Positions 52,305 to 59,293 of a DNA stretch of 64,000 nt are shown here, one piece after another. The translations under genes were made by a program, and so were the position numbers. The notes under the pieces are model-generated. The model was not told the DNA's origin, did no database searches, and was given only the letters and a program-made list of their open reading frames with translations. Every line of letters begins with the position of its first letter. Positions within the stretch are counted from its first letter, which is position 1. Source of the stretch: Confluentibacter flavum. Lineage in GTDB: Bacteria > Bacteroidota > Bacteroidia > Flavobacteriales > Flavobacteriaceae. The stretch lies in the NCBI RefSeq assembly GCF_002843175.1, contig NZ_PJEO01000043.1, forward strand, positions 1 to 64,000. The letters are read 5' to 3'.

Positions 52305-52697
52305 TTACTTTAAAACCGTAAGGGTTTCGTCTTCCTGTTGCCTTACTGTTGGAGTGGCAAGAGATGCCAATTCACTTAAAGAAATTGTACTTGCTGCTAA
52401 AGATACTTGTAATTCCGTTGGTTGTAGCGCATCTACATGAACCTTAATTTCTTGGGTTTCGTAACCAGGAAAACTGCAAACCAATGTATAATCGCCTGCT
52501 TCTAAATTTTCAATAAGGAATAACCCTGTTAAGTCTGTTTGGGATGCTACTGAAGTACCTTTAATAGACATACTTGCAAATACCAAAGGTGTATTGCCTG
52601 ACTCATTATCCATCACTTTACCAACGATTAAGCCTGTATTTTGGGCATAACTAAACGTGGCAAACAACATTATAAATAAATAAAAAATGTTTTTCAT
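52305..52697 (-). CDS. Small exported protein with carboxypeptidase-regulatory-like domain
   Basis: The start is set at the ATG 52695-52697 (MKNIFYLFIMLFATFSYA-Q), giving 130 residues with a clean signal peptide. The rest is one CarboxypepD_reg-like beta-sandwich (TGLIVGKVMDNESGNTPLVFASMSIKGTSVASQTDLTGLFLIENLEAGDYTLVCSFPGYETQEIKV), like the N-terminal domain of the SusC-type receptors, but with no plug or barrel. It may be a free-standing partner of the neighbouring receptor, or a remnant of one. Its upstream region has a TAACATT direct repeat. Confidence 0.8.
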   Translation of the reverse strand: MKNIFYLFIMLFATFSYAQNTGLIVGKVMDNESGNTPLVFASMSIKGTSVASQTDLTGLFLIENLEAGDYTLVCSFPGYETQEIKVHVDALQPTELQVSLAASTISLSELASLATPTVRQQEDETLTVLK

Positions 52698-53033
52698 AAT
52701 TGGATACATAATAATAGTGCAAATAAAAAGCTTTACTGCCAACAGAATGTTACCTAAATATTAAGCAACGGTCATTAAAATGTTAGCTTAATGTTACCAA
52801 ATCGCCATGATTTGGAAGCACAAAACACCAATGGAGATTTAGCGATTGCCTATGACCTTTAAAAACAAATAAATATCTACATATGAAATGAGCATGACCG
52901 AAAAATTGGTCGTAAACACTAATTATATATGCGAATAACATATGACAAATAAAAATCAATAAAAATCTACATATGAAATTCCGATTTTATTTTAACTGAT
53001 TTTAGTTATCTTGCCCATGCTTAAAATTTAACC
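52698..53033. other. Intergenic region with candidate Pho box and a 15-bp direct repeat
   Basis: On the minus strand, GGTAACATTAAGC and TAACATTTTAA (about 52777-52799) form an 11-bp-period repeat upstream of the 52697 gene, with another GGTAACATT at 52746-52754. Farther right the word ATCTACATATGAAAT occurs twice (52875-52889 and 52965-52979, 90 bp apart). TATCTTGC near 53009-53016 may be the dGTPase promoter. No gene is seen. Confidence 0.5.
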
Positions 53034-54374
53034 ATGAACTGGGAACAATTATTATCCTTAAAACGCTTTGGCGACACCAATAAACGCATTAGAAAAGAAC
53101 AAGATGAAACCCGATTAGGGTTTGAAGTAGATTATGATCGCGTTATTTTCTCTTCAGAATTTAGAAGCTTACAAGACAAAACCCAAGTAATCCCCTTATC
53201 GCAAACCGATTTTGTTCACACCCGCTTAACACATAGTTTGGAAGTTAGTGTGGTTGGGCGTTCGTTGGGACGGTTGGTTGGAAAAAAATTACTGGAAAAA
53301 CATCCCCATTTACAAAACATTCATGGCTTCCAGGTTAATGATTTTGGTGCTATTGTTGCCTCCGCAGCTTTAGCACATGATATAGGGAATCCGCCGTTTG
53401 GACATTCGGGCGAAAAAGCGATAGGCGAATTTTTTAAAACCGGAGCAGGCAACCACTATAAAAGCCAACTCACCGCAAAAGAATATCAAGATTTATGTGA
53501 CTTTGAAGGCAATGCTAACGGATTTAAAATTTTAACTGAAAGCAGAGCAGGAAGAAGTGGCGGACTCCGTTTAAGTTATGCGACTTTGGGCGCTTTTACC
53601 AAATACCCAAAAGAATCGCTTCCTAAAAAACCAACCACTCACATTGCCGATAAAAAATACGGCTTTTTTCAAAGTGAAAAAGATGCTTTTGTGGATATTG
53701 CATCCGAATTGGGTTTGATAAAACGAAGTAATAAAGACTTAAGTTTTTCGCGACATCCATTAGCTTTTTTAGTGGAAGCTGCCGACGATATTTGTTATAC
53801 CATCATCGATTTTGAAGATGGAATCAACCTAGGACTCATCCAAGAAGAATTTGCTCTGGAATACCTGTCTAAAATAATACGCGATAACATCAAACCCGAA
53901 AATTATTATGCACTTTCAACTAAAGAAGACCGCATTGGTTACTTACGCGCATTGGCAATTGGCACATTAATTAATGAAGCTGTGGACATTTTTATGAAAC
54001 ACGAAGAAGCCATTTTAAATGGTGAATTCGATTGTGCTTTGCTGGACAAAAGCAAATACGACGCACAAATAAAGGATATTATTAAAATCAGTGTTGAAAA
54101 TATCTATCAATCAACCGAGGTGGTCGATAAAGAAATTGCAGGTTATGGCGTTTTAAACACACTATTAACCACTTATACCAATGCCATAAACAATACGTTT
54201 GATGGAACGGCTTCCAATTATGACAAACTTATTTTTAAAAGCCTTCCAAAAACAATAAACATAGAGAGTTCTAGTTTGTACAAACGTTTGTCTAGTGTGT
54301 GTTTTTATGTGTCCTTACTTTCAGATAGTAAAGCCATTTTAGAATATAAAAAGATAAAGGGGTTTAGTTTTTAG
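53034..54374 (+). CDS. dgt: Deoxyguanosinetriphosphate triphosphohydrolase-like protein (dGTPase)
   Basis: The 446-residue HD-domain enzyme has RLTHSLEVSVVGRSLG (first His), AALAHDIGNPPFGHSGE (His-Asp plus the dGTPase glycine loop) and a later Asp in FLVEAADDICYTIIDFEDG. It hydrolyses dGTP to deoxyguanosine and triphosphate, adjusting nucleotide pools; some members limit phage growth. The length suits the type 1 family. It is followed by REP palindromes and a RAYT gene. Confidence 0.94.
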   Translation: MNWEQLLSLKRFGDTNKRIRKEQDETRLGFEVDYDRVIFSSEFRSLQDKTQVIPLSQTDFVHTRLTHSLEVSVVGRSLGRLVGKKLLEKHPHLQNIHGFQVNDFGAIVASAALAHDIGNPPFGHSGEKAIGEFFKTGAGNHYKSQLTAKEYQDLCDFEGNANGFKILTESRAGRSGGLRLSYATLGAFTKYPKESLPKKPTTHIADKKYGFFQSEKDAFVDIASELGLIKRSNKDLSFSRHPLAFLVEAADDICYTIIDFEDGINLGLIQEEFALEYLSKIIRDNIKPENYYALSTKEDRIGYLRALAIGTLINEAVDIFMKHEEAILNGEFDCALLDKSKYDAQIKDIIKISVENIYQSTEVVDKEIAGYGVLNTLLTTYTNAINNTFDGTASNYDKLIFKSLPKTINIESSSLYKRLSSVCFYVSLLSDSKAILEYKKIKGFSF

Positions 54375-54384
54375 GATTAAATGC

Positions 54385-54530
54385 ACGCTACCGCTAAGCT
54401 CCAGCTTAGTGGCTACAAAGTTAAGAATAATACCACGCTACCGCTAAACTCCGCTTAGTGGCGGTATGATTAAGAAAATTAACGCTTTTACTTTCCGCAA
54501 GCTATCGCTAAGCTCCAGCTTAGTGGTGAC
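54385..54530. repeat. Three REP palindromes upstream of the RAYT gene
   Basis: Copies at 54385-54415, 54434-54464 and 54497-54530 share the core CTACCGCTAAGCTCCAGCTTAGTGG with small changes. Each forms a GCTAAGCT/AGCTTAG hairpin. They are about 50-60 bp apart and lie in the same direction, opposite to the copies on the 3' side of the transposase gene. Confidence 0.85.
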
Positions 54531-54546
54531 AAGAGTAAGAAAAAAG

Positions 54547-54588
54547 AAGCTTTTACAATGTAAATATTAGAGGATGTAAAAGCTTTTT
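54547..54588 (+). terminator. Terminator-like hairpin before the RAYT gene
   Basis: An 11-bp perfect stem AAGCTTTTACA/TGTAAAAGCTT with a 17-nt loop and T tail. It would end dgt read-through just before the transposase start. Confidence 0.75.
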
Positions 54589-54601
54589 GTATTTTAGATT
54601 T

Positions 54602-55159
54602 ATGAGTAGAAACTATAAATTTCATAATAAGTCGGGGTTGTACTGTGTATCGTTTGCTACGGTATATTGGTTGGATGTTTTCACAAGACAGATTTATTTT
54701 GACGTTTTGGTAGAAAGCATAAACTATTGCAGAGCAAAAAAGGGCATGGAGTTATATGCATATTGTTTTATGCCAAGTCATTTGCATTTAGTTTTTAGAT
54801 CGAGTAATGATGAACCGGATGGTTTGTTAAGAGATTTTAAAAGTTTTACAGCAAAGAGAATTATAGAAGCTATAGAAACCAATCCGCAAGAGAGTAGAAA
54901 AGACTATTTGTTATGGTTTTTTCAACGAGCTGTAAAAAATAAAAGTAATGGTTCTAAATATCAATTTTGGCAACATCATAATCAGCCAATTGAATTATGG
55001 ACTGATAAAGTTATAAAGCAAAAAATAGATTATATTCATGATAATCCTGTGCAAAGTGGTTTAGTAACTGATCCAACGCATTGGAAATATTCTAGTGCAA
55101 GAAACTTTCAGGACGACCATACGATTTTAGAGATTGATGGTGCTGGGTTTTTGGGTTGA
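54602..55159 (+). CDS. REP-associated tyrosine transposase (RAYT)
   Basis: Start taken at the ATG (MSRNYKFHNKSGLYCVSFATVYW), giving 185 residues; a TTG five codons upstream lies in the terminator hairpin. It has the Y1/HUH transposase motif YCFMPSHLHLVFR and the C-terminal YIHDNPVQSGLVTDPTHWKYSSARNF of the IS200-like TnpA_REP group. RAYTs nick single-stranded REP hairpins and are thought to spread them. REP palindromes flank it on both sides, in opposite directions, making a complete REP/RAYT unit. Confidence 0.94.
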   Translation: MSRNYKFHNKSGLYCVSFATVYWLDVFTRQIYFDVLVESINYCRAKKGMELYAYCFMPSHLHLVFRSSNDEPDGLLRDFKSFTAKRIIEAIETNPQESRKDYLLWFFQRAVKNKSNGSKYQFWQHHNQPIELWTDKVIKQKIDYIHDNPVQSGLVTDPTHWKYSSARNFQDDHTILEIDGAGFLG

Positions 55160-55363
55160 GTTTTGCTGCTTACTGTTGTGGCCACTAAGCAGAGCTTAGC
55201 GGTAGCGGGGGGACTTGTAACAGATCCAACGCATTGGAAATATTCTAGTGCAAGAAACTTTCAGGATGACCATACGGTTTTAGAGATTGATAGTGCTGGG
55301 TTTTTGGGTTGAGTTTTGCTGCTTACTGTTGTGGCCACTAAGCAGAGCTTAGCGGTAGCGGGG
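55060..55363 (+). repeat. Tandem duplication of the RAYT 3' end and its REP
   Basis: The segment 55060-55210 (last 33 codons of the transposase gene, spacer and one REP) is repeated at 55213-55363 with a 153-bp period and only a handful of base changes. REP copies are at 55180-55210 and 55333-55363 (GGCCACTAAGCAGAGCTTAGCGGTAGCG core). Confidence 0.92.
55214..55312 (+). pseudogene. Duplicated C-terminal fragment of the RAYT transposase
   Basis: This frame reads LVTDPTHWKYSSARNFQDDH... to the same GFLG stop as the intact gene, with changes such as Ile to Val. It has no start or N-terminal domain, so it is a non-functional copy from the tandem duplication. Confidence 0.88.
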
Positions 55364-55367
55364 ATCA

Positions 55368-56060
55368 TTATATTTCTATAAAAAAATTCAATGTCATCCA
55401 ATAACTATGTCTCGTCTTATTATTTAAAAAAGAGTCGACTCTATAGTCCAAGCCTGTTTCTATTTTAAAATCGCCAGCTATGCTAAAACCAAGAAGAGGA
55501 ACTAATCTTATTTCAAGGTCGTATTCCATTGCTTGTAAACTATTTACATATTCATTATTAATTTTTACATAAAATTCTTCTGGATTTACTGACTCTCCAT
55601 TTAAAGGTATTTCTGAGGTAATTCTATATCTAATTCTGATTTTAGGTTTTTCAATTTTAGAAAAAGTTTGGTCACTTAAAAACCGATGTGCCAAACGAAA
55701 TCCCGACAATCTTTGCACAATAACGTATTGCTGTATGAATCGGTGAAATAATTCCCCATCTTCAAACCTAATTAAATAACCACTCGCTATTCTTGAATTT
55801 AAACCAACATTTTTTGCAGCGATTAAAGAAAAGTCCGTAAGAGCATATTTATAGCTTTTATCTACATCTCCATTCAATTCACCACTCTGAAAAAGTTGTC
55901 GAAATTCTATTTTTGTGTTTAAAGACCAATCATTTTTTAACTTACTGTTTAAGTTAAATGACGGCAGTCCACCAAATTGATAAGCACTTTGAGCAAATAC
56001 AGAATTTTTTATCTGAGGAAGCACCAAAACAAAGATTAAAGCTATTATTCTAGTATTCAA
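55368..56060 (-). CDS. DUF2490 outer-membrane protein
   Basis: The 230-residue protein has a signal peptide (1-23, SVFA-Q) and amphipathic strands with aromatic residues characteristic of a small outer-membrane barrel (WSLNTKIEFRQLF, FRLAHRFLSDQTF, KIRIRYRITSEIPLNG, IETGLDYRVDSFLNNKTRHSYWMTLNFF). This fits DUF2490. Function is unknown. Its start overlaps the upstream gene by 11 bp, so the two are translated together. Its stop lies only 5 bp from the last REP. Confidence 0.8.
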   Translation of the reverse strand: MNTRIIALIFVLVLPQIKNSVFAQSAYQFGGLPSFNLNSKLKNDWSLNTKIEFRQLFQSGELNGDVDKSYKYALTDFSLIAAKNVGLNSRIASGYLIRFEDGELFHRFIQQYVIVQRLSGFRLAHRFLSDQTFSKIEKPKIRIRYRITSEIPLNGESVNPEEFYVKINNEYVNSLQAMEYDLEIRLVPLLGFSIAGDFKIETGLDYRVDSFLNNKTRHSYWMTLNFFIEI

Positions 56061-56631
56061 GGTGGCTACTGTTTTTAAATACTATTTTTGATGTAGAAAT
56101 TAATTTCCCTGTATCGTTAAACAAATATTCAAAAAGGTCTAGCTCATTTTGCTGTCTGCATCTAACGATTAGCTCATATTTGGTTGTTAGGGACAGGTTA
56201 TTTATATCAGCCTTTAGTATGGAAAACAACTGAGATTCACTACCCGTGTATTGCTTTTGAACTTTTACAATTTTATGTTTTAAACAATCTGTTCTGAGTT
56301 GAAAAAAAATTGAGTCTTTTAGGCTATCTCTCAAGTCTTTCCAATTTACTTCAATTTCTATATCCTCAACATGTCCAAGTGTATCAAATTCAACACTATA
56401 TCTTACTTTATTATGCTTAAATTTTCCTTCAATACTTTTTCTGTTTAGTCCTTCTTCCTTATACCATTTTACTTTATTGTTAAAGTTTAACGAATCAATA
56501 AATACTAGGGCCTTAACAGGCACATCATTTGGTTTAATACGACTTTCTTTTTCAAATTTTTCCTGTGCAAACAAATTGCATGAATAAGTACAAGCCATTA
56601 TTAGTAATAAGTAGAAAAATTTATGCATCAT
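56050..56631 (-). CDS. Exported protein, PepSY-like fold (tentative)
   Basis: The 193-residue protein has a signal peptide (1-22, CNLFA-Q); the Cys in SCNLFA could instead be a lipid site. The middle part (NNKVKWYKEEGLNRKSIEGKFKHNKVRYSVEFDTLGHVEDIEIEVNW) resembles PepSY/BLIP-like modules that Bacteroidota secrete. It is co-transcribed with the DUF2490 gene through an 11-bp overlap. The function is unknown. Confidence 0.68.
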   Translation of the reverse strand: MMHKFFYLLLIMACTYSCNLFAQEKFEKESRIKPNDVPVKALVFIDSLNFNNKVKWYKEEGLNRKSIEGKFKHNKVRYSVEFDTLGHVEDIEIEVNWKDLRDSLKDSIFFQLRTDCLKHKIVKVQKQYTGSESQLFSILKADINNLSLTTKYELIVRCRQQNELDLFEYLFNDTGKLISTSKIVFKNSSHLEY

Positions 56632-56652
56632 TCCTAATTTAATTCTAAACTT

Positions 56653-58422
56653 TTATAAAAACAATTTAAAGTATTCAGTCAAACTCTCAACATCCAACCC
56701 AATACTTTTTTGAAGTTCAGCAACACTGCCATGTTCAATAAACACATCTGGAATGCCTAAAATTTTGATATTATTTTTATAATTATGTGTTGCGGCGAAC
56801 TCTAAAACAGTACTTCCAAAACCGCCTTTAATACTGTTGTCTTCTATGGTGATAACGGCATCAAATGTCTTTAAAATAGTATGTAGCAATACCTCATCCA
56901 AGGGTTTTACAAAACGCATATCATAATGCGCTATATCATCAGGGTTCTTCGATTTTTCAATCGCTTCGCTAATATTTTTAGCAATCGTCCCAATACTTAA
57001 AACAGCCAGTTTACTGCCTTCTTTAAGTTGAATGCCTTTACCAATCTCTATTTTAGAAAACGGTTGTTTCCAATCAACAGTCACGCCAGTGCCTCTTGGG
57101 TAGCGAATCGCCATGGGTTGTTGTAAACCAAGTTGTGCAGTGTACATGATGTTTCGTAACTCCATCTCGTTTCTGGGTGCAAAAATAATGAGATTGGGGA
57201 GACACCTTAAATACGACACATCAAAAACACCATGATGCGTTGCCCCATCTTCGCCAACTAATCCCGCCCGATCTAAACAAAAAATAACGGGTAATTGTTG
57301 TAATGCGACATCATGAATAATTTGGTCGTAGGCACGTTGCAAAAACGTGGAGTAGATATTACAAAACGGAATGAGTCCTTGGGTTGCCATGCCAGCGGCT
57401 AAGGTTACTGCATGTTGTTCGGCAATGCCCACATCAAAAGCACGATCTGGAAAAATATCCATCATATATTTTAACGAACTCCCCGTTGGCATCGCAGGGG
57501 TAATCCCTACAATCTTGTTGTTGGTTTTGGCCAGTTCTACGATGGTATAACCAAAAACATCTTGATATTTAGGCGGCAGCCCAGAAGTCGATTTTGATAT
57601 TAAATCGCCTGTTATAGCATCAAACTTTCCGGGCGCATGGTATTTTACTTGGTTCTCTTCCGCTTGTTTTAAACCTTTGCCTTTGGTGGTTATGATGTGT
57701 AAAAATCTTGGGCCTTTAATCGTTTTTAAACGCTTTAATTCTGAAATGATTTTATCAATATCATGACCATCAATAGGTCCGGAATAATCAAAATTCAGGG
57801 CTTTAATAATGTTGTTCTTTTTCTGAATGCCTTTTTTAACATTGGTTAAATACTGTTTTAAAGCACCCACGCTTGGGTCGATACCTATGGCATTATCATT
57901 TAAAATAACCAACACATTGGCATCGGTGACACCCGCATGGTTTAGTCCTTCAAAAGCCATTCCGCTGGCAATGGAGGCGTCTCCAATAACAGCAATGTGC
58001 TGCTTTTCTAAATCACCATGTAGTTTGGAAGCAATCGCCATTCCTAAAGCTGCCGAAATGGATGTGGAGGCATGCCCCACTCCAAAAGCATCATAGACAC
58101 TTTCGCTTCTTTTTGGAAATCCACTAACACCATCAATCTGCCTATTGGTATGAAAAATTTCTTTTCTGCCCGTTAAAATTTTATGACCGTAGGCTTGATG
58201 ACCAACATCCCAAATAAGTAAATCTTCGGGAGTATTGAATACATAATGCAAAGCAATGGTTAATTCTACAACACCCAAACTGGCACCTAAATGACCTTCT
58301 TTGGTCGCTACAATATTGATGATAAATTCACGTAATTCTTGAGCAAGTTGTGGCAAGTCTTTTTGGTTTATAAGACGTAACTCTATGGGTGAATTAATGG
58401 TATTTAAAATATTGCTTTGCAC
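56653..58422 (-). CDS. dxs: 1-deoxy-D-xylulose-5-phosphate synthase
   Basis: The proposed start is the GTG at 58420-58422, giving 589 residues and the normal N-terminus (QSNILNTINSPIELRLINQKDLPQLAQELREFI). Upstream codons would run into tadA. It has GHLGASLGVVELTIALHYVFNTPEDLLIWDVGHQAY, the TPP motif GDASIASGMAFEGLNHAG.., the second-domain DRAGLVGEDGATHHGVFD and the final transketolase domain. It makes DXP from pyruvate and glyceraldehyde-3-phosphate, the first step of the MEP isoprenoid pathway, and needs TPP, which the riboswitch-linked receptor may help to provide. Confidence 0.95.
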   Translation of the reverse strand: MQSNILNTINSPIELRLINQKDLPQLAQELREFIINIVATKEGHLGASLGVVELTIALHYVFNTPEDLLIWDVGHQAYGHKILTGRKEIFHTNRQIDGVSGFPKRSESVYDAFGVGHASTSISAALGMAIASKLHGDLEKQHIAVIGDASIASGMAFEGLNHAGVTDANVLVILNDNAIGIDPSVGALKQYLTNVKKGIQKKNNIIKALNFDYSGPIDGHDIDKIISELKRLKTIKGPRFLHIITTKGKGLKQAEENQVKYHAPGKFDAITGDLISKSTSGLPPKYQDVFGYTIVELAKTNNKIVGITPAMPTGSSLKYMMDIFPDRAFDVGIAEQHAVTLAAGMATQGLIPFCNIYSTFLQRAYDQIIHDVALQQLPVIFCLDRAGLVGEDGATHHGVFDVSYLRCLPNLIIFAPRNEMELRNIMYTAQLGLQQPMAIRYPRGTGVTVDWKQPFSKIEIGKGIQLKEGSKLAVLSIGTIAKNISEAIEKSKNPDDIAHYDMRFVKPLDEVLLHTILKTFDAVITIEDNSIKGGFGSTVLEFAATHNYKNNIKILGIPDVFIEHGSVAELQKSIGLDVESLTEYFKLFL

Positions 58423-58426
58423 GGAA

Positions 58427-58456
58427 CAAAAGTACAAGAATGAAATCGTATTTTTG
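58427..58456. promoter_or_regulatory. Divergent -7 elements of dxs and tadA
   Basis: TACTTTTG on the minus strand (58427-58434) and TATTTTTG on the plus strand (58449-58456) both match TAnnTTTG. They lie 4-5 nt before the start codons of dxs and tadA respectively, so each transcript would have almost no leader. -33 boxes are not clear. Confidence 0.5.
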
Positions 58457-58461
58457 TTATT

Positions 58462-58911
58462 ATGATAGAACCTTTTGACGACACCTACTTTATGAAAAAA
58501 GCACTTCAAGAAGCTGAAGTTGCCTATAGTAAAGGCGAAGTCCCTGTAGGTGCCGTGATTGTGATTGATAATAAAGTGATTGCCAGAGGCCATAACCTCA
58601 CCGAAACCTTAACCGATGTGACAGCACATGCCGAGATGCAGGCAATTACAGCGGCTTCTAATTTTTTAGGCGGCAAATATCTTCAAAAATGCACCTTGTA
58701 CGTCACTTTAGAACCTTGCCAAATGTGCGCTGGTGCTTTGTATTGGAGTCAGATTTCCCATATTGTTTATGGTGCTAGGGATATGGAACGTGGTTGCATA
58801 CATTTAAACACAAAACTTCATCCAAAAACAACGATTAAAGGTGGTATTTTGGAAGCTGAAGCGTCTGAGCTTTTGAAACGGTTTTTTATTGAACGGCGGA
58901 ATTTGAATTGA
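58462..58911 (+). CDS. tadA: tRNA-specific adenosine deaminase TadA
   Basis: The 149-residue protein has the zinc deaminase motifs TAHAEMQAI (His-Ala-Glu) and LEPCQMCAGALYWSQI (Cys..Cys), with the tRNA-binding N-terminal helix (DDTYFMKKALQEAEVAYSKGEVPVGAVIV). It converts adenosine 34 of tRNA-Arg to inosine. It is divergent from dxs over a 39-bp gap. Confidence 0.93.
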   Translation: MIEPFDDTYFMKKALQEAEVAYSKGEVPVGAVIVIDNKVIARGHNLTETLTDVTAHAEMQAITAASNFLGGKYLQKCTLYVTLEPCQMCAGALYWSQISHIVYGARDMERGCIHLNTKLHPKTTIKGGILEAEASELLKRFFIERRNLN

Positions 58912-59051
58912 TTTGGGTACTGGGTACAGGGCACTAGGTGTTGGGTACAGGGTGTTGGGTTTACGTTAGCGGTTGAAGTGGCATCCTTTTTTGAGGCACG
59001 AAAAAAAGATATAACGGAAAACGGGACCCGAAGGGTAACGCCAAAAAAATG
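58912..59051. repeat. G-rich tract and recurrent flavobacterial intergenic sequence
   Basis: 58915-58959 has six GGG runs spaced by short loops (GGGTACTGGGTACAGGG...). The part from about 58960 to 59045 (ACGTTAGCGG, GGCATCCTTTTTTGAGGCACG, AAAAAGATATAACGG) resembles an intergenic repeat I recall from several flavobacteria; no second copy is present in this window. Confidence 0.5.
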
Positions 59052-59285
59052 TTACTTTTCCTTTTCCCGTCGCTCCCGCATTTTATCTAAATTTTCCTTG
59101 GTGAGCATGTAATCCTTAATATCTTTATCTTTCCAACGATAGTAGGCAAATACTGGGAAAGCGACAAAAAATAGGCCTAAAACTCCAAAACCAATAAGTT
59201 TTTGCGAATATTCAGATTCAATAACATACCCTGCAACGATGCTTCCTAAAGTGGCTATAAATAGAAAAATGATGATATATTTCAT
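59052..59285 (-). CDS. Small membrane protein, 77 residues
   Basis: It has two membrane helices (about 2-20 and 30-50) and a charged C-terminal tail (KDIKDYMLTKENLDKMRERREKEK). I do not recognise a family with certainty; small proteins of this shape are common next to transporters in flavobacteria. Its start lies 8 bp after the stop of the ClC gene on the same strand, so it is likely translated from the same mRNA and may assist the transporter. Confidence 0.7.
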   Translation of the reverse strand: MKYIIIFLFIATLGSIVAGYVIESEYSQKLIGFGVLGLFFVAFPVFAYYRWKDKDIKDYMLTKENLDKMRERREKEK

Positions 59286-59293
59286 GTCTTAAC

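Noticed and set aside
58423-58593. Longer N-terminus for dxs
   Set aside because: The extension lies antisense to the start of tadA and encodes residues unlike any Dxs; the GTG at 58420-58422 matches the family start.
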